DNA of 41,607 bases, from NCBI GenBank assembly GCA_007694165.1, contig RECE01000258.1, positions 1 to 41,607 of the forward strand, in the 5' to 3' direction. Under the pieces are notes generated by a model, which had not been told where the DNA came from, made no database searches, and saw only the letters and a list, made by a program, of their open reading frames with translations. The translations under genes were made by a program, and so were the position numbers. Positions 26,247-34,699 of the stretch are shown piece by piece. The stretch comes from Bacteroidota bacterium (lineage in GTDB: Bacteria > Bacteroidota > Bacteroidia > Bacteroidales > UBA7960). Positions within the stretch are counted from its first letter, which is position 1. Every line of letters begins with the position of its first letter.

Positions 26247-27476
26247 ATGGTTAATAATTCCGGGGTAAACGTATGGATAATTGAGGATGACATTCAACTC
26301 AATAAGGTAATAGCCAGGAGTTTAATGAAATCGGGTTTTCACTGTCAAAGTTTCTTCTCTGGACAGGCGTTGCTCGAACATATAGACCACCTTGATGAAA
26401 ACAATACTCCTGAAGCGTTTATGCTACTGGACTTCCTTCTTGAAGACATGAATGCCATTGAATTGCTCAGGGAGCTGAAAAGCAGGAAGCAGGTGTATCC
26501 TTTTGTCATAATGACTGCCTACGGAGATGAGAAAACGGCTGTAGAACTCATGAAGATGGGAGCTGTTGATTATGTGGTAAAGGAGAAACACTTTATCAAT
26601 CAAATAGTAAATGTAATCCAGCGGGCATACGAAAAAAATGAAATCCAGAAAAAACTTGAACTATCCAGGATTGAATTGCAAGACAATGCCCGAAAGCTGG
26701 AAATGCTAAATAAGAAGATCAACCTGCAGAAACTCGCCCTTGAAAACGAAAAGTCAAAAACTGACAAACTACTGCAGAGTATATTGCCCAAGCCCATTGC
26801 CAAAGAATTGCTGGAAAAAGGATATTCAAAACCCAGGCACTACAACAGTGTTTCTATTCTTTTTGCCGATGTTATCGGTTTTTCTGATTTGGCAAAAATA
26901 AGCCCTCCCATTGAACTGGTAACCCGACTTGACAGCTATTTCTACCTGTTTGATGAAATCATAGAACAACATGGAATGGAGAAAATCAAAACCATTGGCG
27001 ACTGTTATATGTGTGCCGGAGGAATACCGGAAATTAACGAGAACAATGCCATTATTACAGTACTAACCGGATTAAAAATCCAGGACACCATCAGGAAACA
27101 AAAAGAAGAGCAGATTACCGATACTCCCGGCTTCAGTCTGCGCCTGGGGATACACACTGGCGAAGTAGTAGCGGGAGTGGTTGGGAAAAATAAATTTGCT
27201 TATGATATATGGGGTGATGCTGTTAATATTGCTGCCAGAATCGTTGAAGCGGGTGAAGATGGAAAAGTAAATATTTCTGAAAAGACATTCGAACTGGTAA
27301 AAGACTATTTCATTTGTACAGAACGTGGTGACATTATTACCAAAAGAAATTACCCTATTAAAATGTACTTTGTTGAAAGGCTGAAACCCGAGTTTTCTGC
27401 TGAAGCATCAGGAAAAAGCCCCAATGGCGCTCTTATGAAAATCCTCAACATTAAACAGGATATTCGATATTACTAG
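26247..27476 (+). CDS. response regulator with class III adenylate cyclase output
   Basis: The 409-residue protein has a receiver domain (about 7-125; EDD near 13-15, phospho-acceptor Asp62 in LLDFLL, Lys in YVVKEK). A coiled coil (about 135-180) and a class III nucleotidyl cyclase domain (about 190-375) follow. The cyclase has its metal ligands in LFADVIGF and TIGDCYM and the transition-state Arg in NIAARI. The base-selecting residues are Lys (IKTIGD) and Asp (YDIWGD), the adenylate-cyclase pattern rather than Glu/Cys of guanylate cyclases. It should make cAMP under phosphorylation control. The receiver is very like the first receiver of the hybrid kinase downstream (shared GDEKTAVE motif). 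Confidence 0.93.
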   Translation: MVNNSGVNVWIIEDDIQLNKVIARSLMKSGFHCQSFFSGQALLEHIDHLDENNTPEAFMLLDFLLEDMNAIELLRELKSRKQVYPFVIMTAYGDEKTAVELMKMGAVDYVVKEKHFINQIVNVIQRAYEKNEIQKKLELSRIELQDNARKLEMLNKKINLQKLALENEKSKTDKLLQSILPKPIAKELLEKGYSKPRHYNSVSILFADVIGFSDLAKISPPIELVTRLDSYFYLFDEIIEQHGMEKIKTIGDCYMCAGGIPEINENNAIITVLTGLKIQDTIRKQKEEQITDTPGFSLRLGIHTGEVVAGVVGKNKFAYDIWGDAVNIAARIVEAGEDGKVNISEKTFELVKDYFICTERGDIITKRNYPIKMYFVERLKPEFSAEASGKSPNGALMKILNIKQDIRYY

Positions 27477-27513
27477 CTTTATTTTACATAAAATCTGTTT
27501 TTGTCTGCATCAC

Positions 27514-27546
27514 TTTTGTAAAACCAATTTGTTTGTGCTAAATTTG
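27514..27546 (+). promoter_or_regulatory. promoter of the hybrid kinase gene
   Basis: TTTTG (27514-27518), a 20-base spacer and TAAATTTG (27539-27546) fit the Bacteroidota consensus for both -33 and -7 elements with correct spacing. The start codon is 62 bases downstream, so the kinase gene is probably its own transcription unit. Confidence 0.6.
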
Positions 27547-27608
27547 TCTGATTGCATCCCACAAGATTTACTATCTTTAATAATTGATAAACAAAATATC
27601 AAATAATA

Positions 27609-29978
27609 ATGCAAATCCTCTCCAGTAAAGATATAACAGAACATTATACCATAATAGTTGTAGAAGATGATGTGGCTTTGAATACACTTATTCAAAAAAC
27701 ACTTCAAAAAAACAATTACCAGACCAAGGGTTTTTATACGGGAAATGAGACCATAGAATGGCTCAAGGAAAATAACAGCTCTGATATCCTGCTGTTGCTC
27801 GATTACCAATTGTATGAAATGAGCGGAGAGCAGGTTATTAAAGTTCTTCGCAAAGACAACATTGACATTCCCTTTGTTATCATTACCGGCCATGGCGATG
27901 AAAAAACAGCCGTGGAAATGATGAAGCTGGGCGCACACGACTATATGGTAAAGGACAGCAATTTTATTGATTTGCTGCCCACCATCATAAAGCAGGTAAT
28001 TAATCATATCGACATTGAAAATAAGCTGCATGAATCGCAGTTAGCCCTGAAAAAAAGTGAAGAAAAATACCGTAGCATTTTCGAAAATATCCAGGATGTT
28101 TATTTTGAGATTTCTCTCAAAGGTGAAGTGCTGGAAATTTCACCATCGGTAGAAAACATGCTGTCACTCAAAAAGGAAGACATTCTGCACCAGTCGTTAT
28201 TCAGCGACAAAAAAGAAGAATCCAGCCTGTTGGGCTTGCTCAAGGATAAAGGTGTGATTTCCGATTACGAAATATTTCTGAGAAAAGAAAACGGACAAAA
28301 ACTCCCTGCATCATTTACCTGTAAGTATATTTATGACCAACACGGTAATCCCAAAAAAATAATCGGTACCATCCGAAATATTACAGAACGTAAGCAGGCA
28401 GAAGAGGTAATACGACACAGCGAAGAAAGATACAGGATTTTGGCGGAAAACTCCAGCGATATGATTTCCAAGCACAACTGGGACCGAACCTATCTCTATG
28501 TTTCGCCAGCCTGCACCAACCTCCTGGGATATTATCCTGATGAGCTTACCGGCCGCTCTGCTTATCAACTTATCCATTCGGATGATGTTGAAAACATAAG
28601 AAAAAATCACATCCTTTTGCTGGAAAACAGAACCAACTCTTTTATTGAAAGCTACAGGATAAGAAAAAAAGACGGAACTTATATTTGGTTTGAAACCAAC
28701 AACCAGGTCATTTATAACCAAAACACCAACCTGGTGCAGGAAATTGTTTGCGTTTCGCGCGATATCACCGAAAGAAAAGATAAAGAAGAGTTGCTGAAGG
28801 CCAAAGAAGTAGCAGAAAGAGCCAACAAAGCAAAATCTGAATTCCTGGCCAATATGAGCCATGAAATCAGAAACCCCCTTAATGCTATCATCGGAATGAC
28901 CAGCACACTTTCCAAAACACCGCTCAGCCAGGACCAGAAACAATATCTTAACTCTATTTCCGTTTCTTCTACCAACCTGTTAAGCATCCTGAACGACATC
29001 CTTGATTTCTCAAAAATTGAAGCCAAAAAAGTCGACCTCGTTTTTGCAAGTTTCAGCTTGAGAGAAGTAGCAAGGCAAACCCTTGAAATGTATACCCCGC
29101 AGGTAGAATCTAAAGATCTTTCAATCTCTTTCTCCATTACACCTGACACACCAGAGCATTTGTATGGCGATGAGAAGAAAATCATTCAAATTCTCAACAA
29201 CCTCATCAGCAATGCAGTAAAATTTACCAATGAAGGTAAGGTGGAAGTACTTATTAGTTGTAAAAATCTAAAATCTGATACTGCCAATATACAATTCCAG
29301 GTTATTGACACGGGAATAGGTGTCAAAAAGGAGGATATTCCTAAAATGTTCGAAACATTCAGGCAACTTGATATTTCTGCAAGAAAAGAGTACCAGGGAA
29401 CAGGACTGGGACTGAGTATTGTGAAGAGTCTGGTTGAAATGATGAATGGTAAGGTGGAGTTTGAAAGTGAACTTGGCAAAGGAAGCCGTGTTTCTTTTGA
29501 AATACCACTTATCGTTTCAAAAAGTTTTGAAACAATGCATAGCACTTTAAATACAACTAACAATCTGAAATCCGGTGGAAACGTGAGCAACAAAAAACTA
29601 AAAATACTCATCGCTGAGGATGATGCCATAAACCAGTTGTATCTGGCAGGCTTTCTGAAAGCTCAGGGATGGGTCGTTGACACGGCATCCAATGGACTTA
29701 TTGCTCTGGATAAATTCAGTAAATCAAGCTATGATCTTATCCTTATGGATGGTCAGATGCCCAAAATGGATGGCTTTGAAACTACGAAAAGGATACGGGA
29801 ATTAGAGCTGGAAAAACAAGAAGTAGCCCCTATTCCTATCATAGCCATAACCGGATATGCCATCCCGGGTGATCGTGAAAGATTTCTCAGTGCCGGTATG
29901 GATGATTATGTTTCCAAACCCATCAACGAAACCAAGCTTCTCGACATTATCCACAATCTCGTTGACTCACCCAAATAA
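27609..29978 (+). CDS. hybrid histidine kinase REC-PAS-PAS-HisKA-HATPase-REC
   Basis: The 789-residue protein has no transmembrane helix and so is a cytoplasmic hybrid sensor kinase. Order: receiver 1 (about 13-130, Asp65 in LLLLDYQL), PAS (about 150-263), PAS (about 270-390), HisKA (about 408-475, His418 in MSHEIRNPLN), HATPase (about 518-636; N-box around Asn535, DTGIG 567-571, GTGLGLS) and receiver 2 (about 664-785, Asp714 in LILMDGQMP). The N-terminal receiver could gate the kinase; the C-terminal one acts in relay. The orphan response regulators and the cyclase upstream are likely partners, by context only. Confidence 0.93.
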   Translation: MQILSSKDITEHYTIIVVEDDVALNTLIQKTLQKNNYQTKGFYTGNETIEWLKENNSSDILLLLDYQLYEMSGEQVIKVLRKDNIDIPFVIITGHGDEKTAVEMMKLGAHDYMVKDSNFIDLLPTIIKQVINHIDIENKLHESQLALKKSEEKYRSIFENIQDVYFEISLKGEVLEISPSVENMLSLKKEDILHQSLFSDKKEESSLLGLLKDKGVISDYEIFLRKENGQKLPASFTCKYIYDQHGNPKKIIGTIRNITERKQAEEVIRHSEERYRILAENSSDMISKHNWDRTYLYVSPACTNLLGYYPDELTGRSAYQLIHSDDVENIRKNHILLLENRTNSFIESYRIRKKDGTYIWFETNNQVIYNQNTNLVQEIVCVSRDITERKDKEELLKAKEVAERANKAKSEFLANMSHEIRNPLNAIIGMTSTLSKTPLSQDQKQYLNSISVSSTNLLSILNDILDFSKIEAKKVDLVFASFSLREVARQTLEMYTPQVESKDLSISFSITPDTPEHLYGDEKKIIQILNNLISNAVKFTNEGKVEVLISCKNLKSDTANIQFQVIDTGIGVKKEDIPKMFETFRQLDISARKEYQGTGLGLSIVKSLVEMMNGKVEFESELGKGSRVSFEIPLIVSKSFETMHSTLNTTNNLKSGGNVSNKKLKILIAEDDAINQLYLAGFLKAQGWVVDTASNGLIALDKFSKSSYDLILMDGQMPKMDGFETTKRIRELELEKQEVAPIPIIAITGYAIPGDRERFLSAGMDDYVSKPINETKLLDIIHNLVDSPK

Positions 29979-30060
29979 CAGTACTCTGCATGTGTAGCTG
30001 ATCACGCTATTAACCTGTTCTTAAAACTTGAGAAAAAGTTTCAAATTATAGGCCTTTTTT

Positions 30061-30076
30061 CTTTTTAATTAAAAAG
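30061..30076. repeat. 16-bp perfect AT-rich palindrome upstream of ilvE
   Basis: CTTTTTAATTAAAAAG is identical on both strands and lies 61 bases before the ilvE start codon, just upstream of TATAATTTAG. It may be an operator or a remnant of the kinase gene's terminator. No regulator is identified. Confidence 0.35.
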
Positions 30077-30136
30077 TTTGTTATAATTTAGCACTTCATC
30101 CTTACAAATTATAACATCTACTAAAAAAGAATAGTT

Positions 30137-31156
30137 ATGCAAGATATACAATGGGAAAAGCTACCTTTCGGGTACTTTAAAACAGACTACAATGTTCGCT
30201 GTTATTACCGTGACGGTAAGTGGGGAGAGATGGAAGTATCCTCTTCTGAGCATGTAAATATTCATATGGCTGCTACCTGCCTGCATTACGGACAAGAAGC
30301 TTTTGAAGGAATGAAGGCCTATCGTGGCAAGGACAACAAGATAAGGTTGTTTCGCTGGAAGGATAATGCTGCCCGCATGCGCACTTCTTCACAGGGAATT
30401 CTGATGGCTGAAGTGCCAGATGATATATTTCATCAAATGGTAGTGAAAGCTGTTAAACTCAATGAAAAATATGTCCCCCCCTATGGGCACGGTGCTGCTC
30501 TTTACATCCGCCCCTTGCTTATTGGTACAGGTGTGCAGGTTGGAGTTAATCCTGCAAAAGAATACCTTTTCCTGGTGTTTGTAGGCCCTGTAGGTCCGTA
30601 CTTCAAAGAAGGTTTTAATCCTGTTACCGTGCAAATTGTAAGAGACATTGACAGAGCCGCTCCCCTGGGTACAGGCCATATAAAGGTAGGTGGTAACTAT
30701 GCAGGGAGTCTGAGAGCTACTGAAAGAGCCAAAGCAGAAGGATTTGCGGCCGTATTGTTTCTGGAAGCCAAAGAAAAGAAATACATTGACGAGGCAGGCC
30801 CGGCCAACTTTTTTGCCATTCAGGGAAATAAATATATCACTCCCAAATCTGAATCCATATTGCCTTCTATTACCAACAAGAGCCTGATGCAACTGGCCGA
30901 AGACATGGGAATGGAAATTGAACGCAGACCCGTAGCTGTGGAAGAACTGTCAGGTTTTGATGAAGTGGGTGCCTGTGGTACAGCTGCCATCATTTCGCCC
31001 ATTGGAAAAATTGTGGAACGTGAAAGCGGCAAAGTATATGAATTCTGTAAAGATGGTAAAGCAGGCCCGGTGTCTGAAAAGCTCTACAGAAAATTGCAGG
31101 ATATTCAATACGGTATCGAACCGGATCCGCATAACTGGGTCACCATACTTGACTAA
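30137..31156 (+). CDS. ilvE: branched-chain amino acid aminotransferase
   Basis: This fold-type IV PLP enzyme transfers the amino group between glutamate and the branched-chain 2-oxo acids, the last step of Leu, Ile and Val synthesis. The 339-residue length fits the class II BCAT group. The PLP lysine is Lys183 in GHIKVGGNYA. Other motifs are LHYGQEAFEGMKAYR near residue 50 and DEAGPANFF. It stands alone on the plus strand and ends at a bidirectional terminator. No other branched-chain biosynthesis genes are nearby. Confidence 0.93.
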   Translation: MQDIQWEKLPFGYFKTDYNVRCYYRDGKWGEMEVSSSEHVNIHMAATCLHYGQEAFEGMKAYRGKDNKIRLFRWKDNAARMRTSSQGILMAEVPDDIFHQMVVKAVKLNEKYVPPYGHGAALYIRPLLIGTGVQVGVNPAKEYLFLVFVGPVGPYFKEGFNPVTVQIVRDIDRAAPLGTGHIKVGGNYAGSLRATERAKAEGFAAVLFLEAKEKKYIDEAGPANFFAIQGNKYITPKSESILPSITNKSLMQLAEDMGMEIERRPVAVEELSGFDEVGACGTAAIISPIGKIVERESGKVYEFCKDGKAGPVSEKLYRKLQDIQYGIEPDPHNWVTILD

Positions 31157-31180
31157 TCTGTTTCAATACAATACGAAAAT

Positions 31181-31215
31181 AAAAAAAGGCTGCCCTATTC
31201 AGGTAGCCTTTTTTT
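31181..31215. terminator. bidirectional terminator between ilvE and pyrF
   Basis: AAAAAAAGGCTGCC (31181-31194) pairs with GGTAGCCTTTTTTT (31202-31215) with one G-T mismatch. It has an A-run on one side and a T-run on the other, so it can end both the ilvE transcript and the convergent prfA-pyrF transcript. Confidence 0.85.
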
Positions 31216-31244
31216 ATTGTAGAAATTGAAATGTATATGACTCC

Positions 31245-32108
31245 TTATTCTATAATTTTTTTATCCCTGAGCAGCTGCTCCATCTCTTCTTGCATCATGG
31301 AAGCTTCAGCAGCTGCAGCTTTTTCAAAATCGTCCCCGGAGGAAGCAAAAATGATGCTGCGCGAAGCATTCACCAGCAATCCGCAATGCCCATTCAACCC
31401 ATTTACAGCAACGGAGGAAAGACTTCCTCCCTGAGCCCCTACTCCGGGCACCAGCAGGAAATTATCGGGCGCCACAGCCCTTATATTGCGTATCATCTCT
31501 CCATGGGTAGCACCCACTACAAACATGAGCTGGCCCTGATGGCCGGCAGCCTGAATGGATTTTTCCATCACCGCTTCATAAAGCTTTTTGCTTTCGGAGG
31601 TTGTTTGGTCAGGGTATTCCGTTGAGGTATGTAATTTTTGAAAATCTCCGGAGCCTGAATTTGAGGTTAATGCCAACACTATGGTCCATTTATCCTTATA
31701 GCTGAGAAAAGGCTCCAGCGAATCCATTCCCATATAAGGACTTACAGTAACTGCATCAAAATTCATCCTTTCGAAAAAGGCTTTTGCATACATAGCCGCT
31801 GTATTACCTATATCTCCCCTTTTGGCATCTGCTATGGTAAATACGGAATCTGACAGCCCCTGAATATACTCCATGGTTTTTTCAAGACTTGCCATTCCTT
31901 TGCTCCCCAAAGCTTCATAAAACGCAAGATTGGGCTTATAGGCTATAGTGTAAGGGAGGGTGGCATCAATAATTCTCTTATTGAATTCAAACACAGGATC
32001 CTCCAGCTGCATCATACTGGATGGAATTTTGGCGATATCACTATCCAAACCCACACACAGAAATGATTTTCTGGATTTGATTAATTGTACAAGTTCAGAT
32101 TGGTTCAT
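31245..32108 (-). CDS. pyrF: orotidine 5'-phosphate decarboxylase (type 2)
   Basis: The enzyme catalyses the last step of UMP synthesis, decarboxylating OMP. The 287-residue protein has the catalytic ADAKRGDIGNT motif near residue 93 and the VGLDSD segment near 19, with the longer type 2 layout (subfamily 2) rather than the short E. coli form. A TTG at 32117 would add three residues; I chose the ATG at 32108. The gene starts 12 bases after the prfA stop and is surely co-transcribed with it. The shared bidirectional terminator lies downstream. Confidence 0.93.
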   Translation of the reverse strand: MNQSELVQLIKSRKSFLCVGLDSDIAKIPSSMMQLEDPVFEFNKRIIDATLPYTIAYKPNLAFYEALGSKGMASLEKTMEYIQGLSDSVFTIADAKRGDIGNTAAMYAKAFFERMNFDAVTVSPYMGMDSLEPFLSYKDKWTIVLALTSNSGSGDFQKLHTSTEYPDQTTSESKKLYEAVMEKSIQAAGHQGQLMFVVGATHGEMIRNIRAVAPDNFLLVPGVGAQGGSLSSVAVNGLNGHCGLLVNASRSIIFASSGDDFEKAAAAEASMMQEEMEQLLRDKKIIE

Positions 32109-32120
32109 AAAACGCAATTA

Positions 32121-33194
32121 TCAGGCGACACCTTCTTTCATTTTCTCGGCATTCTCGGCCATTTTCAACGCATCGATAATCTCTTCTATTTCTCCGTCCA
32201 TAATGGCTGACAAATTATATAGTGTAAGACTGATGCGGTGATCAGTAACCCTACCCTGGGGATAATTATAGGTTCGTATTTTTGCAGATCTGTCGCCGGT
32301 AGAAACCATTGTTTTCCGTTTGGAAGCTATCTCATCCAGGTATTTTTTATATTCCATGTCAAAGAGCCTTGTGCGAAGCACTCCCATGGCTTTGTCAAGG
32401 TTTTTGAGCTGCGATTTCTGATCCTGGCAGGTAACTACCAGCCCGCTGGGGATGTGGGTCAGGCGCACGGCTGAATAGGTGGTATTTACCGACTGACCTC
32501 CCGGACCGGAAGAGCAATAGGTATCTTTACGAATATCGCTGGGCTTCAGGTCTATATCAAACTCATCAGCTTCGGGCAATACAGCAACCGTAGCAGCGGA
32601 GGTATGCACCCTGCCCTGGGTTTCGGTCTGGGGTACCCTTTGCACACGATGCACACCAGATTCATATTTCATGGTGCCATAAACTTTATTGCCCGAAACA
32701 TTCAATACTACCTCTTTATACCCCCCGGATGTTCCTTCATTCATATCAACAATCTCCGTTTTCCAGCCCTTCTTTTCACAATACTTAAGGTACATACGAA
32801 ACAAATCTCCCGCGAAAATAGCTGCTTCATCCCCCCCGGTTCCGGCACGGATCTCCACAATGGCATTTTTGCCATCCTGGGGATCGGAAGGAACCAAAAG
32901 AAGTTTCACCTGCTCCTCAAGATCGGATTGCCTTTCTGTCAGATCTTCAAGTTCCAGTTTTGCCATTTCCCGGAACTCTTCATCCTTTTCATTGGCCAGC
33001 ATCTCTTTGGACGACTTAATGTTTTCCATCACATTCTTGTACTCATGGTACACTTCCACAACTTCCTCAAGGTCTTTGTATTCTTTGTTGAGCTGTATAT
33101 AGCGTTTCATATCACTGATTACATCAGGGTCAGTGATTTGCTGCGCAACTTCTTTAAACCTGCTGTTGATAGCTTCTAGTTTATCTAATAACAT
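32121..33194 (-). CDS. prfA: peptide chain release factor 1
   Basis: Release factor 1 reads UAA and UAG stop codons and triggers peptidyl-tRNA hydrolysis. The 357-residue protein has the universal GGQ motif at 232-234 ([10 protein letters not shown]). The codon-recognition PxT motif is PQT (188-190, in [15 protein letters not shown]), which marks RF1 rather than RF2 (SPF). The N-terminal coiled coil covers about residues 1-100. It is the first gene of a pair with pyrF. Confidence 0.96.
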   Translation of the reverse strand: MLLDKLEAINSRFKEVAQQITDPDVISDMKRYIQLNKEYKDLEEVVEVYHEYKNVMENIKSSKEMLANEKDEEFREMAKLELEDLTERQSDLEEQVKLLLVPSDPQDGKNAIVEIRAGTGGDEAAIFAGDLFRMYLKYCEKKGWKTEIVDMNEGTSGGYKEVVLNVSGNKVYGTMKYESGVHRVQRVPQTETQGRVHTSAATVAVLPEADEFDIDLKPSDIRKDTYCSSGPGGQSVNTTYSAVRLTHIPSGLVVTCQDQKSQLKNLDKAMGVLRTRLFDMEYKKYLDEIASKRKTMVSTGDRSAKIRTYNYPQGRVTDHRISLTLYNLSAIMDGEIEEIIDALKMAENAEKMKEGVA

Positions 33195-33391
33195 ACAATT
33201 TTGCTTAATACGGGTTAATCACCGGCAAAGAATCTTTCAATATGATTTCAAAACGGTGTCTTATCAGAAAATGATTTATTTAAAACACTGGAATATGAGC
33301 CTCTAAAACCATTACAGGAGGATTTGCTCAGGACAGTTTTCACTATTATACAGCAAAATACTCATGCGGCCGGCTGGATATATCCAGGCTG

Positions 33392-33421
33392 CAAAATTAC
33401 TAAAAAACAGTGGTATTACAA
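33392..33421 (-). promoter_or_regulatory. candidate promoter of prfA-pyrF
   Basis: On the minus strand TTG (33421-33419), a 19-base spacer and TAATTTTG (33399-33392) fit the phylum consensus. The -33 part overlaps the end of purM. The leader would be about 190 bases. Confidence 0.4.
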
Positions 33422-34594
33422 TTGGTATTTGAAAATCCCTTCGCCAGATTCGACCGTTAATTTTTTACCGGAGTATTTATGGCAGTAGCCAATAATTTGA
33501 GCCTCTATACCAAAGGATTTACTGATTTGTATAATATCTTCAGCGTATTGCTCCTTCAGATAAATTTCCATTCGATGTCCCATGTTAAACACTTTATACA
33601 TTTCCTGCCATGAAGTACGGGATTCTTTTTGTATCATCTGAAACAAGGGTGGGATGGGGAAAAGGTTATTTTTAACTACATGCAAGTCATCAACAAAGTT
33701 CAGCACTTTGGTTTGGGCTCCGCCGCTGTTATGAATCAATCCATGAATAATGGGCCTGTATCGGGCCAAAACTTCCTTCATTACAGGAGCATAAGTGCGT
33801 GTAGGCGAAAGGACAAGTTTCCCGGCATCCAGCCCGAAAGCACCTTCCACAAAATCGGTAAGTTTTTTTGATCCTATATAAATCACATCCTCCGGCATTG
33901 CCAAATCATAGCTTTCAGGATAGAGGGCGGCATATTTGCGGGCAAAAACATCGTGACGTGCAGAGGTGAGTCCGTTGCTGCCCATGCCTCCATTGTATAC
34001 ATCCTCGTAGGTTGCTTTTCCGTAAGAAGAGAGCCCGACAATCACGTCCCCCTCTCCTATTCTCTCATTGGTAATTACCTCATTTCGGCGCAACCTGGCA
34101 GTAACCGTTGAATCGACAATAACCGTGCGCACCAAATCACCCACATCTGCCGTTTCACCTCCGGTTGACCAAATACCAACACCATGCTCACGCATGGATT
34201 CAAGGAACTCTTCCGTACCTTCGATGATCGCCTTAATGACTTCACCTGGTATCAATCGTTTGTTTCTGCCAATAGTGGAAGAAAGAATAATATTTTCTGT
34301 CACACCTGCACACAGCAAATCGTCCAGATTCATAACTACAGCATCCTGGGCTATCCCTTTCCAAACGGAAATATCACCTGTTTCGCGCCAGTAAATATAA
34401 GCGAGTGAAGATTTGGTACCTGCCCCATCGGCGTGCATAATGTTACACCAGTCAACATCACCACCCAAATGATCTGGTACAACCTTGCAAAAGGCCCTGG
34501 GAAACAACCCTTTGTCCATATTCTTAATTGCATTATGAACATCTTCCTTCGAGGCGGATACTCCACGTCTTGCGTACTTGCTACTGTCGTTCAT
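33416..34594 (-). CDS. purM: phosphoribosylformylglycinamidine cyclo-ligase (AIR synthase)
   Basis: PurM makes aminoimidazole ribonucleotide from FGAM and ATP in purine synthesis. The 392-residue protein shows HADGAGTKSSLAY near residue 54, the metal-binding DLLCAG segment, GGETADVGDL near 147 and an SGGAQTKVL stretch in the C-terminal half. It is longer than the roughly 345-residue E. coli enzyme, as is usual for the Bacteroidota form. ATG 34594 is used. It is flanked by gaps of 221 and 105 bases and seems to be transcribed separately from prfA. No other pur genes lie in the window. Confidence 0.9.
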   Translation of the reverse strand: MNDSSKYARRGVSASKEDVHNAIKNMDKGLFPRAFCKVVPDHLGGDVDWCNIMHADGAGTKSSLAYIYWRETGDISVWKGIAQDAVVMNLDDLLCAGVTENIILSSTIGRNKRLIPGEVIKAIIEGTEEFLESMREHGVGIWSTGGETADVGDLVRTVIVDSTVTARLRRNEVITNERIGEGDVIVGLSSYGKATYEDVYNGGMGSNGLTSARHDVFARKYAALYPESYDLAMPEDVIYIGSKKLTDFVEGAFGLDAGKLVLSPTRTYAPVMKEVLARYRPIIHGLIHNSGGAQTKVLNFVDDLHVVKNNLFPIPPLFQMIQKESRTSWQEMYKVFNMGHRMEIYLKEQYAEDIIQISKSFGIEAQIIGYCHKYSGKKLTVESGEGIFKYQL

Positions 34595-34699
34595 GGGATT
34601 GTATTATAACCAAAATGGATTCTATCCTTAAAAGTGGAAACCATCCATTTCATGGGATGATTAAATTTTCACTCACGCACTGCATCAATCCAGGCATGC

